This document shows positions 54,547-63,824 of a DNA stretch of 64,000 nt, piece by piece (the stretch's first letter is position 1; each line of letters starts with the position of its first letter). Made by a program: the position numbers and the translations under genes. The DNA is from Clostridium gelidum (GTDB taxonomy: Bacteria; Bacillota; Clostridia; Clostridiales; Clostridiaceae), in assembly GCF_019977655.1 (NCBI RefSeq), contig NZ_AP024849.1, positions 5,117,001 through 5,181,000 of the forward strand. The letters are read 5' to 3'. The notes beneath the pieces are model-generated. The model did not search any database and was not told the origin of the DNA. It was given only the letters and a program-made list of their open reading frames with translations.

Positions 54547-55008
54547 CTATAATGTTTTTTCAACTATAATACATCTTCCCGAATCAGGAGTTTCCACTTC
54601 TTTAACATAGTTATATCCTAACTTATAATAAAAGTTCTGAGATGTTATACTCGAAGGTACTTGTACCAAGTTAACTGAATTTTCTTTAGCATTATCTTCT
54701 ATAATAGACATTAGTTTTTTTCCTACACCACACCCATGATAATTGACATCTACAAAAACTCCATAAATTATATTGTTTTCCAAACTAGCAGTACCAATTA
54801 ATTCGCCATTTAATTCGGCAACATAAATATCACGTTTTTTAGCATTTTCTATCATATTCTCAGGTACAAATCGGCTACACATACCATCAATAATTTCCTT
54901 AGGATAGTCTTTGCTATTTATTTCAATTAAGTTTCTTTTTATTATTTCGCATAGTTTTGAACTATCAATACTTTTAAATTTTCTAATACTAATATTTTTA
55001 GATTCCAT
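54547..55008 (-). CDS. GNAT-family N-acetyltransferase
   Basis: About 153 residues. The acetyl-CoA binding motif A reads VDVNYHGCGVGKKLMSIIED, preceded by the strand GELIGTASLENNIIYGVFV and followed by FYYKLGYNYVKEVETPDSG. The start is ATG 55008, with GAGGTG six bases upstream. It transfers acetyl from acetyl-CoA to an amine of an unknown acceptor. It lies 48 bases upstream of the kinase gene, so the two are probably co-transcribed. Confidence 0.9.
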   Translation of the reverse strand: MESKNISIRKFKSIDSSKLCEIIKRNLIEINSKDYPKEIIDGMCSRFVPENMIENAKKRDIYVAELNGELIGTASLENNIIYGVFVDVNYHGCGVGKKLMSIIEDNAKENSVNLVQVPSSITSQNFYYKLGYNYVKEVETPDSGRCIIVEKTL

Positions 55009-55183
55009 TATTTGCACCTCACCATATTTTTTTACTTTAATAGTAGCTTGTTAACTTAATATATTACTGTGACTTTATATGCCAATTTGTAATTACTTAA
55101 ACAAACTTAAATAATGCTAATCATCCCCCATTATAAATAACAGGAGATGATTATAAATTTAACTATAGATTAAAAATTTAATC

Positions 55184-56608
55184 TTATACTTCAATAGTAA
55201 AATCATGAGTTTTTAAATTAGCTTTTAATATTGCTGTATGTTCTCCACACTTTCTAGTTATTATAAGTTCATTACCATTAACTTCTGTAATGCATTCCCC
55301 ATCTAATCCAAATGCTGCATTAGAATTACGTAATTTCATTAAATCTCTAATATCCTTTACAATCTTTCTATCTTCAAAGTTTTTCTTAATCTCTTCTTTT
55401 GAATAATAGTGACGATTAATGTCTCTACCATTTTTAGTTTCTTCTATTAATTCAATATCATTTTCCCCTGCAAGCATTCCTACATAATAAACTTGTGGTA
55501 TTCCAGGAGCAAAAAATTGAATTGCACGAGCTAATAAATAGGCCTTATCGTTATTTCCCAGTGCCGAATAATAAGTACAATTCACTTGATATATATCTAA
55601 ATTGTTATATGCTGCTGTATTGTATATCTTATTAACATTTGCACCTTTTGTAAACATAGCTTCTTTTGTTTCATCAATTTCTTCATCAGTCATTAAATCT
55701 TTTACATCAACAATACCAATACCATCGTGTGTATCTAATGTAGTAAATTGCTTCATTGGACTCATATCAAGCCATTTTTTTAGATTTTCACCTTTACCTG
55801 AATATAGTGAATGTAAAACTAAAACTGGTAGTGCAAAATCATAAATCCAAAATCCTTTTTCAGCAATTTTATGTTGTATTGTATAATGTTCGTGAATTTC
55901 TGGTAAGATCTCAACACCATATTCATTTACTATCTCTTGAATTTCATAAAGTAAATCCCACATTTCTGGTTCAATAAAGAAACAACTAGTTCCAGGTTGT
56001 TTTATTGCATATGCAAATGCATCTAAGCGGATAATTGAAGCACCATTTTTACACATTGATATTAATGTTTCTTTAATGAATTCTCTTGCCACTTTTGAAT
56101 CCATGTTTAAATCGATTTGTTCATCTCCAAATGTACACCAAACGTTTTCTTTAGTTCCATCTTTAAATTCAACTTCATAACATGGTGCTTTTGGTTTTCT
56201 CTTATAAATCGCATCTACTTCTTCTTCAGTTGGTTCAACATTTTCCCAAAAATCTTTATATCTTATAAAGAAATCACTATACTTTGATGCATCTTTCTTT
56301 TCTTCAAAATTTTTAAAAAATTCAGATTGCCTCGAAATATGATTTACCATAAAATCATACATTAAGTAATTTGTCTTGCTTATTTCTTTTACATCTTCCA
56401 TAGTTCCAAAAGCTTCATCTACTATGTCATATCGCATTGGTGCAAATCCTCTATCTCCTGATGACGGGAAGAATGGAAGAATATGAACACCTCCGATAGC
56501 CCCTCCATAATGCTCATCTAAAACTTCTTTTAAATCTGTTAAATTTTCACCTAAGCTATCTGCATAAGTTATAAGCATAATTTCATTTTTAATTTTATTT
56601 TTCTTCAT
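55184..56608 (-). CDS. gtfA: sucrose phosphorylase (GH13 subfamily 18)
   Basis: A 474-residue cytosolic enzyme converting sucrose plus phosphate to glucose-1-phosphate plus fructose, saving one ATP. The GH13 motifs are present: nucleophile Asp in IIRLDAFAY (about residue 196), acid/base Glu in LPEIHEHY (about 237) and TLDTHDGIG (about 291). GGVHILPFFPSSGDRGFAP is typical of this subfamily. An AAGGAG site precedes the ATG. The palindrome TGAAACGTTTCA upstream suggests control by the adjacent LacI regulator. Other GH13_18 phosphorylases (for example sucrose 6'-phosphate phosphorylase) cannot be excluded. Confidence 0.9.
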   Translation of the reverse strand: MKKNKIKNEIMLITYADSLGENLTDLKEVLDEHYGGAIGGVHILPFFPSSGDRGFAPMRYDIVDEAFGTMEDVKEISKTNYLMYDFMVNHISRQSEFFKNFEEKKDASKYSDFFIRYKDFWENVEPTEEEVDAIYKRKPKAPCYEVEFKDGTKENVWCTFGDEQIDLNMDSKVAREFIKETLISMCKNGASIIRLDAFAYAIKQPGTSCFFIEPEMWDLLYEIQEIVNEYGVEILPEIHEHYTIQHKIAEKGFWIYDFALPVLVLHSLYSGKGENLKKWLDMSPMKQFTTLDTHDGIGIVDVKDLMTDEEIDETKEAMFTKGANVNKIYNTAAYNNLDIYQVNCTYYSALGNNDKAYLLARAIQFFAPGIPQVYYVGMLAGENDIELIEETKNGRDINRHYYSKEEIKKNFEDRKIVKDIRDLMKLRNSNAAFGLDGECITEVNGNELIITRKCGEHTAILKANLKTHDFTIEV

Positions 56609-56790
56609 AATAATCTCCTTCTTTACTGTCCTTTTAATTTAAAACCATTTAAATTTATCTAAAAACTATATTATCTTCTGCTTTCACTTAGATTATATAG
56701 TTTTTAGTTTAATAATCACATATTATTATGTAGTGAAAATATGGTTAAATGTTATATATAAATAACTCTCAATAATTTTTATTATATTTT

Positions 56791-56802
56791 TGAAACGTTT
56801 CA
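56791..56802. promoter_or_regulatory. LacI-type operator upstream of gtfA
   Basis: TGAAACGTTTCA is a perfect 12-base palindrome in the 231-base gap between the lacI-type gene and gtfA. It matches the core of the two operators before the GH32 gene. Confidence 0.8.
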
Positions 56803-56839
56803 TATTAGTATTAAAATTAGTGAAGAATATAATTTCTAA

Positions 56840-57826
56840 TTATTTAGTAGTTCCGCCATCTACAAAAGTAATTGGTAAATATGAAATTTCAGCTGCAGTT
56901 TCTTTATTTATCAATGATATCATTATTTCAACACACTTCTTTGCCATTAAATCAACAGGTTGACGAATACTTGAAACAAAATATCCAAGTTCCTCAATTA
57001 ATTTAATACCATCATATCCAATTATACTTACATCCTCTGGAATAAGAAATCCATAAGATTCAATTACTTTTTTAACTCTTAGTGCAAGAGTATCAGTACT
57101 AAAAAATATACCATCAATTAATAATTTTCCATTAGACATGTTTTCCTCTAAGAACTTTGAACAAACATCTTCTACATTCTCATGTGGCTCTATTAATTCT
57201 AATAACGTATAATTAATTCCGTTCTTTTCACAGGTATCAATAAATCCAAGTTTTCTTTTGTAAGTTTCCCCATATATATTAGAACCTGTACGAATAAAAG
57301 CAAGATTTTTGCAACCCGTTTCTATTAATTTCTTTGCTGCGGTTTCTCCTCCTTTATAATTATCAGAAGAAACATAAGGAATATCAGAATTGCTAAAATG
57401 TCTATCAATAGAAACAAATTTGCAATTATTAGATACTTCTTGATCAATATCACTATAAGTTATTCCAACAATTCCATCTACCTTATTTTGCTTCGCCATA
57501 TTAATATAGTGTACTTCTTTTCCTGCATGACCATCTGAATTACATAATAATAATTTATAGTTGTATTTACTTAGTTCAAATTCTAAATAATATGCAAACG
57601 AAGCAAAAAATGGGTTTAATAAATTAGGAATAATAAGTGCAATTGTATCTGTTTTTTGTTTTTTCATTCCACGTGCATATACATCTACTTCATAGCCTAA
57701 TTTCTTAATTGCGTCTTCTACTTTTATTTTATATTCTTCACCAACTTGAATATTATTTATAACTTTTGATACTGTTCCCAGTGCTACTCCTGCTTCTTTT
57801 GCTACATCTTTCATTGTTGCTGCCAT
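56840..57826 (-). CDS. LacI-family repressor, sucrose regulator candidate (ScrR/SusR-like)
   Basis: A 328-residue repressor with an N-terminal helix-turn-helix (MKDVAKEAGVALGTVSKVIN), a hinge helix region and a periplasmic-binding-protein-like sensor domain (IALIIPNLLNPFFASFAYYL, SIIGYDGIKLIEELGYFVSSIRQP). It is located between the transport genes and gtfA. LacI proteins bind palindromes with a central CG, and three such sites occur in this module (56791, 63528, 63671). Sucrose, fructose or a fructoside would be the inducer. Confidence 0.92.
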   Translation of the reverse strand: MAATMKDVAKEAGVALGTVSKVINNIQVGEEYKIKVEDAIKKLGYEVDVYARGMKKQKTDTIALIIPNLLNPFFASFAYYLEFELSKYNYKLLLCNSDGHAGKEVHYINMAKQNKVDGIVGITYSDIDQEVSNNCKFVSIDRHFSNSDIPYVSSDNYKGGETAAKKLIETGCKNLAFIRTGSNIYGETYKRKLGFIDTCEKNGINYTLLELIEPHENVEDVCSKFLEENMSNGKLLIDGIFFSTDTLALRVKKVIESYGFLIPEDVSIIGYDGIKLIEELGYFVSSIRQPVDLMAKKCVEIMISLINKETAAEISYLPITFVDGGTTK

Positions 57827-58068
57827 CTATAACATCAAATCCTTTTATATTAATTTTATTTTACTGAATATCATTATTCATATAGATTTCTACATATATT
57901 GTTTGTTACATAAAATTATTTTCATCTTTATATTATCAATAATCTTATAGTTTTAGCAATATTTATTCACTTATTTATTGAACTATTTAATTTTAAACTG
58001 TTCTATCATTTTAAATAATTTTTTCTTTAAAGATAAATCTTTTATATAACTACCTCTTTTGTATAAAT

Positions 58069-58103
58069 AAATAGGAGTTGGAAACCAACCCCAACTCCTA
58101 TTT
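58069..58103 (-). terminator. terminator of the fructoside transport operon
   Basis: AAATAGGAGTTGG (58069-58081) pairs perfectly with CCAACTCCTATTT (58091-58103). It lies downstream of the binding-protein gene. The 411-base gap 57827-58237 otherwise holds the 81-bp repeat block and presumably the lacI-type promoter. Confidence 0.8.
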
Positions 58104-58125
58104 AAGTGCATCAATAAATTTTAAT

Positions 58126-58206
58126 ATATATGTTGCAAAATGATCTTTTCATAAAATTTGTATTCATATTCTTTATTCCATGTAAATTTCTAATTACAAC
58201 ATATAT
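58126..58206. repeat. 81-bp block bounded by ATATATGTTG / CAACATATAT, copy 1
   Basis: ATATATGTTG (58126-58135) and its complement (58197-58206) bound an 81-base segment. A block of identical length with identical ends lies at 63570-63650, with partly similar interior (TAAAATT at the same offset, then a common CAT..ATGTA pattern). It follows the last gene of the transport operon. Confidence 0.5.
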
Positions 58207-58237
58207 AGATAATTAAATATAATTTACTTCCGATATA

Positions 58238-59860
58238 TTATTTTGCAGTTTTATTATATCTGTCTAAACCATCTTGATAAACCTTCATTAACTTGTCTAG
58301 TCCCATTTTATTTAATTCTGCTTTATAACTATCCCAATCTTGATCAATACCACCATCTTTAATCCAACCAGCTTTTTTACCATTAACGTAAGTTAAAATA
58401 TCAGTTTCAACTGTATTTATAGTATTTAATTCATCCTTATCAAAGAATACATTTGGATAAGATTGTTTTTCCATATAAGGATCGAATTTAGATTGAATAA
58501 TATCTAATCTTTCCTTTGCACGTGGTTCCATTTCTACAACAGTACCAAAATCATCTTTTGTTATGATAGCTGGGCTACCACCACCTGGACATACTTTTTG
58601 TCTATATTCACCCATTGTAGTACCTGCTGGAGCATCTTTCCATTTAAGAAGTCCACTATCTGTCTTTGTAAATACATCGCCGACTGGTCCCCATTGTATT
58701 TGTGAGCTTACGTCTTTAGCATACATTAAATCAACAAAACGTAAAGTTGCTGCAACATTTTTGTTTGCTGATGTAATAACAAATGCCGCTCTATTAGTTT
58801 CATCTAGATTACTTCTTCCAGTTACTTTTTCTCCTTGTGCATTTTTAAATGGATCTAGTATTGCAAAATCTTTTGCTCTATTTGCACCAACAACTTCTGG
58901 AATTTCCCACCAAACAAAACTTCCTAATTTATCTTGTTCATTTTGTCCTTTTGCAATATATGCTGGTGCATCTTGTGTGAATGATTCAGGATCAATTAAT
59001 CCTTCTGCATATAAGCTATGAAAATAATTAATTGCGTCTTTATATTGATCTTGAACGGCAGTATAAATCACCTTATTATCTCTTACTATTCTATGTTGAG
59101 TGTTATCAGCCATTCCAAAAGGTGCCATTAAATCTCCAAGATCTGCACAAAAAGAATTAGGCATAAAGCTAAATGGAATTTCATCCTGCACACCATTACC
59201 ATTTGGATCTTTTGTTTTAAAAGCTTCAAGCACAGTTTTGAATTCTGCTGGAGTAGTTGGCGTGCTTAACCCTAATTTTTGAAGCCATTTAGTATTAATA
59301 GCAGTAAAGAAAGGTGCTTTTACTAATCCCATTTGTTCAATTGATGGTAATGAATAAATTTTACCATCTGGAGCTGTTAACTTCGATTTAATTGTTGGAT
59401 CTTTTTTCATTTCAGCAGATAAATTTGGCATGTATTTTTCTATTAAATCTCCAAGAGGAATAATTGTACCGTCATCACCATAAGTTACTAAATCGGAATC
59501 AGTAAATTTACTATTCCAAAAACCATCTGGTAAATCACCACTTGCAACTAATAAATTCTTTTTTGTTACATAATCAGCTTCAGGTATATTATTCCACTCG
59601 ATATTAATATTACATTTCTTAGCCAAGTCTTGCATTATTTTCATTTCTCCAAAATCAGGAGCAATCGCTGTTTTGGGTGCTGTCAATTTTAAAGTTATTG
59701 CTTCATCTACAATTGGATATCCTGTAGCATGGAAAGTTTTACTTTCTAGTGAGTTATTTGCTGCTCCACCCTTATCTGCAGTTTTTCCGCAACCAGTAAG
59801 TATTGACGTTGCTACTAATGTACATGTTAATGTTAGTACCATTATTTTTTTTAGTTTCAT
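58238..59860 (-). CDS. sugar-binding lipoprotein of an ABC importer (LplA/LipO-like)
   Basis: A 540-residue extracellular solute-binding protein of the longer type that pairs with LplB/YtcP-type permeases. The signal MKLKKIMVLTLTCTLVATS leads to the lipobox ILTGCGK (Cys near residue 24). The mature protein has the region DPNGNGVQDEIPFSF with a calcium-loop-like pattern known from AlgQ-type binding proteins. AAGGGGG precedes ATG 59860. It is the last gene of the GH32-permease-permease operon and probably binds sucrose or fructo-oligosaccharides. Confidence 0.92.
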   Translation of the reverse strand: MKLKKIMVLTLTCTLVATSILTGCGKTADKGGAANNSLESKTFHATGYPIVDEAITLKLTAPKTAIAPDFGEMKIMQDLAKKCNINIEWNNIPEADYVTKKNLLVASGDLPDGFWNSKFTDSDLVTYGDDGTIIPLGDLIEKYMPNLSAEMKKDPTIKSKLTAPDGKIYSLPSIEQMGLVKAPFFTAINTKWLQKLGLSTPTTPAEFKTVLEAFKTKDPNGNGVQDEIPFSFMPNSFCADLGDLMAPFGMADNTQHRIVRDNKVIYTAVQDQYKDAINYFHSLYAEGLIDPESFTQDAPAYIAKGQNEQDKLGSFVWWEIPEVVGANRAKDFAILDPFKNAQGEKVTGRSNLDETNRAAFVITSANKNVAATLRFVDLMYAKDVSSQIQWGPVGDVFTKTDSGLLKWKDAPAGTTMGEYRQKVCPGGGSPAIITKDDFGTVVEMEPRAKERLDIIQSKFDPYMEKQSYPNVFFDKDELNTINTVETDILTYVNGKKAGWIKDGGIDQDWDSYKAELNKMGLDKLMKVYQDGLDRYNKTAK

Positions 59861-60014
59861 AATAAATTCCCCCTTATTTAATTTTAGTTATTAATTATAT
59901 GAATATTGCTTCTCTTAATTCAAGTAAATATACTAATGATTTTTCCAACAAATATATATCGCCAAAGTAAGATAGTAACAATATACAAAACAAATATAAA
60001 TTTTCTTATTTTAT

Positions 60015-60926
60015 TTATCCTTTTACAGAACCTACCATAACACCCTTTTTAAAGTGCTTTTGAACTAATGGATAAACAAGTAGTGGTGGTAAACTTCCTA
60101 CAATAATTGCTCCATATTTAATTAGTTCTGCCATTCTTTGCTGTGCTAAAAATGATGCTGAGTCACCCATTGAAGCACCTGAGCTATTTTGTATTAATAT
60201 ATTTCTTAACACTAGTTGTAGCGGATACACTTCTTGATTTTGAATATAAATAATCCCTTTAAATAGCTGATTCCACTGTCCAACACCATAGAATAATGCC
60301 ATGATTGCAATAATTGGTTTTGCAAGTGGCAATGCGATCTTTATAAATGCTTTAATATCAGAACATCCATCAATTAATGCTGCTTCATAAAGTTCATTTG
60401 GTATACTTGTTTGAAAATACGTTCTTACAATTATCACGTTCATAATAGAAAGTGCATCTGTAAGTATTAATGACCATAAACTATTAAGTAAACCTAAATT
60501 CTTTACTAATAAATAAGTTGGTATCATACCACCACCAAAAAACATAGTAAACATTAAGAAAAACATTATGCCATTTTTAAAGGGTAAAGTTTTTTTTGAA
60601 AGTCCATAGGCACACGTAATAGTAAAGAATAAATTGATACCTGTTCCAAAAACTACGCAGAATAGTGAATTTGCATATCCACTTATAATTGCTTTATTAT
60701 GCAAGATAGCTACATATCCATCTAATGTAAATCCTTTTGGCGTAAATAAAACTTCACCAGATTGTACAGCAACTGGATCACTGAAAGAAGCAATTACAAC
60801 AAAATATAATGGATAAATCACTAGTAATGCTGCAACAGTCAAAATTAAAATATTTCCAATACCAAAAATTCTATCTCCTAAACTATCTTTTACTTTATTA
60901 TTAGTTTTCATTTGATTTTTTACCAT
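60015..60926 (-). CDS. carbohydrate ABC transporter permease (YtcP/LplC-like)
   Basis: A 303-residue permease with six helices. The EAA loop is YEAALIDGCSDIKAFIKIALPL and the C-terminus YPLVQKHFKKGVMVGSVKG is the family hallmark. It overlaps the upstream permease gene by seven bases; the ribosome site GGGGGA lies inside that gene's end. It pairs with the LplB-type permease and the lipoprotein at 58238. Confidence 0.94.
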   Translation of the reverse strand: MVKNQMKTNNKVKDSLGDRIFGIGNILILTVAALLVIYPLYFVVIASFSDPVAVQSGEVLFTPKGFTLDGYVAILHNKAIISGYANSLFCVVFGTGINLFFTITCAYGLSKKTLPFKNGIMFFLMFTMFFGGGMIPTYLLVKNLGLLNSLWSLILTDALSIMNVIIVRTYFQTSIPNELYEAALIDGCSDIKAFIKIALPLAKPIIAIMALFYGVGQWNQLFKGIIYIQNQEVYPLQLVLRNILIQNSSGASMGDSASFLAQQRMAELIKYGAIIVGSLPPLLVYPLVQKHFKKGVMVGSVKG

Positions 60927-61900
60927 ATTCCTTCCCCCGTTGCTTTCTTAGAGAATATATTAGCTAAGACTAATAAAATAGCATTAATAACAGTATTAAA
61001 TAAACCAATAGCAGTTGAATAACTATACTGAGCTTGTGTAATACCAATATCATAAACATACGTTGGAATAACATCCGCTACACTACGATTTAAATCATTT
61101 TGCATTATAAGAACTTTTTCAAACCCTACATTCATAAGACCTCCTACTGCTAAAATAAACATTGTAATAATCATTGGCTTTATACAAGGTAAATCTACAT
61201 TTATAATAGTTTTGAATCTTGATGCTCCATCAATTTTTGCTGCTTCATATAATTCTGTAGGAACACCTGCTAATGCACCTAAATAGATTATTGCGTTAAA
61301 CCCTGTTGTTTGCCAAACACCTGATAATACGTATAACCACCTAAACCAGCCTTGTTCACCCATAAAGTGAACTGGATTTCCTCCAAATCTTTGAATAATT
61401 AAATTTACAATACCAGTACTTGGAGATAACAATACCGACATCATACCAACTAATACTACAACTGTAATAAAATTTGGTGCGTATAATACTGTTTGTACAA
61501 AACTTGCATATTTTTTTGATTTCACCTGATTTAGCATTAATGCTATTATTATTGGAATTGGAAATGAAATTATTAGTGTCATCAGACTTAGTATTAAAGT
61601 ATTACTTAATAATTGTTCAAATCTATAAGACTCAAAAAATTTCGCGAAATACTTTAGTCCAACCCATGCACTATCTATTATTCCTTTCTTAGGACTATAA
61701 TCTCTAAATGCTATTTGAACTCCATACATAGGTATGTAATTATAGATAAATACGTAAATCAATGTTGGTAATAAAAGAAAATATATTTGATAATGTTTTT
61801 TCATCTGCGCCCATGTTGATTTCCATGATTTTTTTTGTTTTTTGGGCTTTTTTATAGTTGATTCATTCATTAATGAGTTTTCATTTGATGATTTCTCCAT
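60920..61900 (-). CDS. carbohydrate ABC transporter permease (YteP/LplB-like)
   Basis: A 326-residue permease with a basic, lysine-rich cytosolic N-terminus (KKPKKQKKSWKS) and six helices. FLLLPTLIYVFIYNYIPMYGVQIAF is the family start (by position, about residues 40-64), the EAA loop is YEAAKIDGASRFKTIINVDLPC, and the end is NIFSKKATGEGIW. AGGAGG precedes ATG 61900. It lies about 100 bases downstream of the GH32 gene in the same operon. No ATPase gene is included. Confidence 0.94.
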   Translation of the reverse strand: MEKSSNENSLMNESTIKKPKKQKKSWKSTWAQMKKHYQIYFLLLPTLIYVFIYNYIPMYGVQIAFRDYSPKKGIIDSAWVGLKYFAKFFESYRFEQLLSNTLILSLMTLIISFPIPIIIALMLNQVKSKKYASFVQTVLYAPNFITVVVLVGMMSVLLSPSTGIVNLIIQRFGGNPVHFMGEQGWFRWLYVLSGVWQTTGFNAIIYLGALAGVPTELYEAAKIDGASRFKTIINVDLPCIKPMIITMFILAVGGLMNVGFEKVLIMQNDLNRSVADVIPTYVYDIGITQAQYSYSTAIGLFNTVINAILLVLANIFSKKATGEGIW

Positions 61901-61999
61901 TTTAACTCCTCCTATTCTTTATATGATTCCTTAAATTCTAGTGCTTATTCTAAAGCCGATATTACATCTATAATAACTAAAATCATTCCTTTATATGTT

Positions 62000-63505
62000 T
62001 TACTCAATATTCCACTTTTCTATATTCACACAAATTTGTTTGTCAGAATAAAAGGAAATTTCTTGAGCATTTTCCGGAGAATAAACTGTAGATGTCATTG
62101 TATATTCACCATCATTAACAAATACCTCAACTGAGTACAAGTCTATTAGCAATCTTAACTTAATTTCATCATTTCCAGATTCAATCTTAGTAGTTGTTTT
62201 GTTTAGAGCATTTATTCCACTGCCACTATTACTTCTATCAAAGGTTAGTACTTTTTCTTTTGCGTTATAAGATAAAACAGTTTCAAATTCTTCATTTTTG
62301 AACAATTTAATTTCAAAAGTCATATAATCAACTTTTGGAATTTCAATTATTAAATCAATGCAATTACCTTCAATGTTATCTAATCTAACATCCCCATCAA
62401 TTTTTACATTTTTATACTCAATTTTATTACTTCTATAATTCTCTATTTCACGTACAGGATTTTGAATTAATTTATTATTTTTAACAGTTAATTCTCTAGG
62501 TATTGTCATCATGCCAGTGAAACCAAATTTATCAGATGGTATATTTCGTTCCCAAGACTGCATCCATGCTATCATTATTCTTCTATTATCTGGTGTAATT
62601 AATGTTTGAGGTGCATAAAAATCTAACCCTCCATCAATTTCATCACATATATCATACGTATATTCTCCTGTTTCATAATTTACTTTTCCAATCATGCAGA
62701 TTGTTCCAAATACATTCTGAAATCTATGAACTTCTGGCTTCATTTCTTGTGGTGATGTTAACAAAACATCATATTCATCAAGTTCAAATAAATCTGGGCA
62801 TTCCCACATTCTTCCTAACTTATTTTCACTTCTGCACATAACCCCAACAAAACTCCAATCAACTAGATTTTCAGATTTATATAATAATATTTGTCCACTT
62901 CCATCTTCATGTCTACTACCCACTACTACATAGAAATGACCATCTTTTTCCCATATCTTAGGATCCCGAAAATCTGATAAATTACTTTTTGATATAATCT
63001 GTTCAGTTTTAATAACTGGATTTTCCTCAACCTTCACATATCTTTTACCATCTCCAATTGCAATACATTGAGTCTGACGTATAGATTGTGGGTTTTCTTT
63101 ATCCGGATCAAGATGGGCAGTATACATTAATACATGTTTATCCCCTACTTGTATTGCACTTCCGGAGAAACAACCGTTTTCATCATAGCTCTCATCTGGT
63201 GCTAACGCCACTGGTTTAGGTGTCCATTTAATAAAATCTTTTGTTGTTGCATGTCCCCAATGCATAGGACCCCATTTTATATCATATGGATAATATTGAT
63301 AGAATAAGTGGTATTCTCCTTTATAGCATGAAAATCCATTAGGATCATTTATCCAACCAATATCTCCTATTACATGATATTTGGGTTTATTTTCTTTTTT
63401 TATTGTATATTTATTATTTTTAATAAATTCTAGAGCTTCTTCTAATTGCTTACTTTTTACTTTTGAATCTTGTAGTTCTTCTAATACACTATCTAATTGC
63501 TTCAT
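62000..63505 (-). CDS. GH32 beta-fructosidase (sucrose hydrolase/invertase type)
   Basis: A 501-residue enzyme hydrolysing beta-D-fructofuranosyl bonds of sucrose, sucrose-6-phosphate or short fructans. The five-bladed propeller motifs are present: WINDPNGF (nucleophile Asp, about residue 52), FRDPKIW (about 180) and WECPDLFEL (acid/base Glu, about 235), followed by a C-terminal beta-sandwich. No signal peptide, so it is cytosolic. It heads the importer operon, so unphosphorylated substrate is likely. Two LacI-type operators lie upstream, at 63528 and 63671. It and gtfA offer parallel hydrolytic and phosphorolytic routes. Confidence 0.94.
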   Translation of the reverse strand: MKQLDSVLEELQDSKVKSKQLEEALEFIKNNKYTIKKENKPKYHVIGDIGWINDPNGFSCYKGEYHLFYQYYPYDIKWGPMHWGHATTKDFIKWTPKPVALAPDESYDENGCFSGSAIQVGDKHVLMYTAHLDPDKENPQSIRQTQCIAIGDGKRYVKVEENPVIKTEQIISKSNLSDFRDPKIWEKDGHFYVVVGSRHEDGSGQILLYKSENLVDWSFVGVMCRSENKLGRMWECPDLFELDEYDVLLTSPQEMKPEVHRFQNVFGTICMIGKVNYETGEYTYDICDEIDGGLDFYAPQTLITPDNRRIMIAWMQSWERNIPSDKFGFTGMMTIPRELTVKNNKLIQNPVREIENYRSNKIEYKNVKIDGDVRLDNIEGNCIDLIIEIPKVDYMTFEIKLFKNEEFETVLSYNAKEKVLTFDRSNSGSGINALNKTTTKIESGNDEIKLRLLIDLYSVEVFVNDGEYTMTSTVYSPENAQEISFYSDKQICVNIEKWNIE

Positions 63506-63527
63506 TTTAATTCTGTATCCCCTTTCC

Positions 63528-63541
63528 GTGAAACGTTACAC
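63528..63541. promoter_or_regulatory. LacI-type operator next to the GH32 start
   Basis: GTGAAACGTTACAC, a near-perfect palindrome 23 bases before the start codon, just upstream of the ribosome site. Identical to the site at 63671-63684. Confidence 0.8.
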
Positions 63542-63569
63542 AATATTTAAAAAAATATATTTTTATATT

Positions 63570-63650
63570 ATATATGTTGAACTAATAATTCTTCCTAAAA
63601 TTCATCTACCATGTTATATTTTAATGTAGATTAACTTTTACAACATATAT
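63570..63650. repeat. 81-bp block bounded by ATATATGTTG / CAACATATAT, copy 2
   Basis: Same length and ends as 58126-58206. Located between the two LacI-type operators, in the probable leader of the GH32 operon, where the ends could pair in the RNA. Confidence 0.5.
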
Positions 63651-63670
63651 ATCTAAAAATATTCCTTCCG

Positions 63671-63684
63671 GTGAAACGTTACAC
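63671..63684. promoter_or_regulatory. LacI-type operator, distal copy
   Basis: GTGAAACGTTACAC, 130 bases upstream of the second copy and just downstream of the predicted promoter. Paired operators 143 bases apart (centre to centre) could support DNA looping. Confidence 0.8.
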
Positions 63685-63720
63685 GACATCTTCAAAAAAA
63701 ATATCGTTTTCATTGAAATT

Positions 63721-63750
63721 ATTTTAACATATGTTTATAATTTGTGTCAA
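63721..63750 (-). promoter_or_regulatory. predicted sigma-A promoter of the GH32 operon
   Basis: On the minus strand, TTGACA (complement of 63745-63750), an 18-base spacer and TAAAAT (complement of 63721-63726). It would give a leader of about 210 bases. Confidence 0.6.
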
Positions 63751-63824
63751 TACTATATATAAAAAGTTTTTGTATAATTTTTTATCTTTCTTAATTAAAT
63801 AATATACAGTAATATTTTATAAAA

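Noticed and set aside
63542..63720. Riboswitch in the GH32 leader
   Set aside because: The leader contains two operators and an 81-bp block with pairing ends, but no aptamer consensus that I recognise, and protein operators explain the control.
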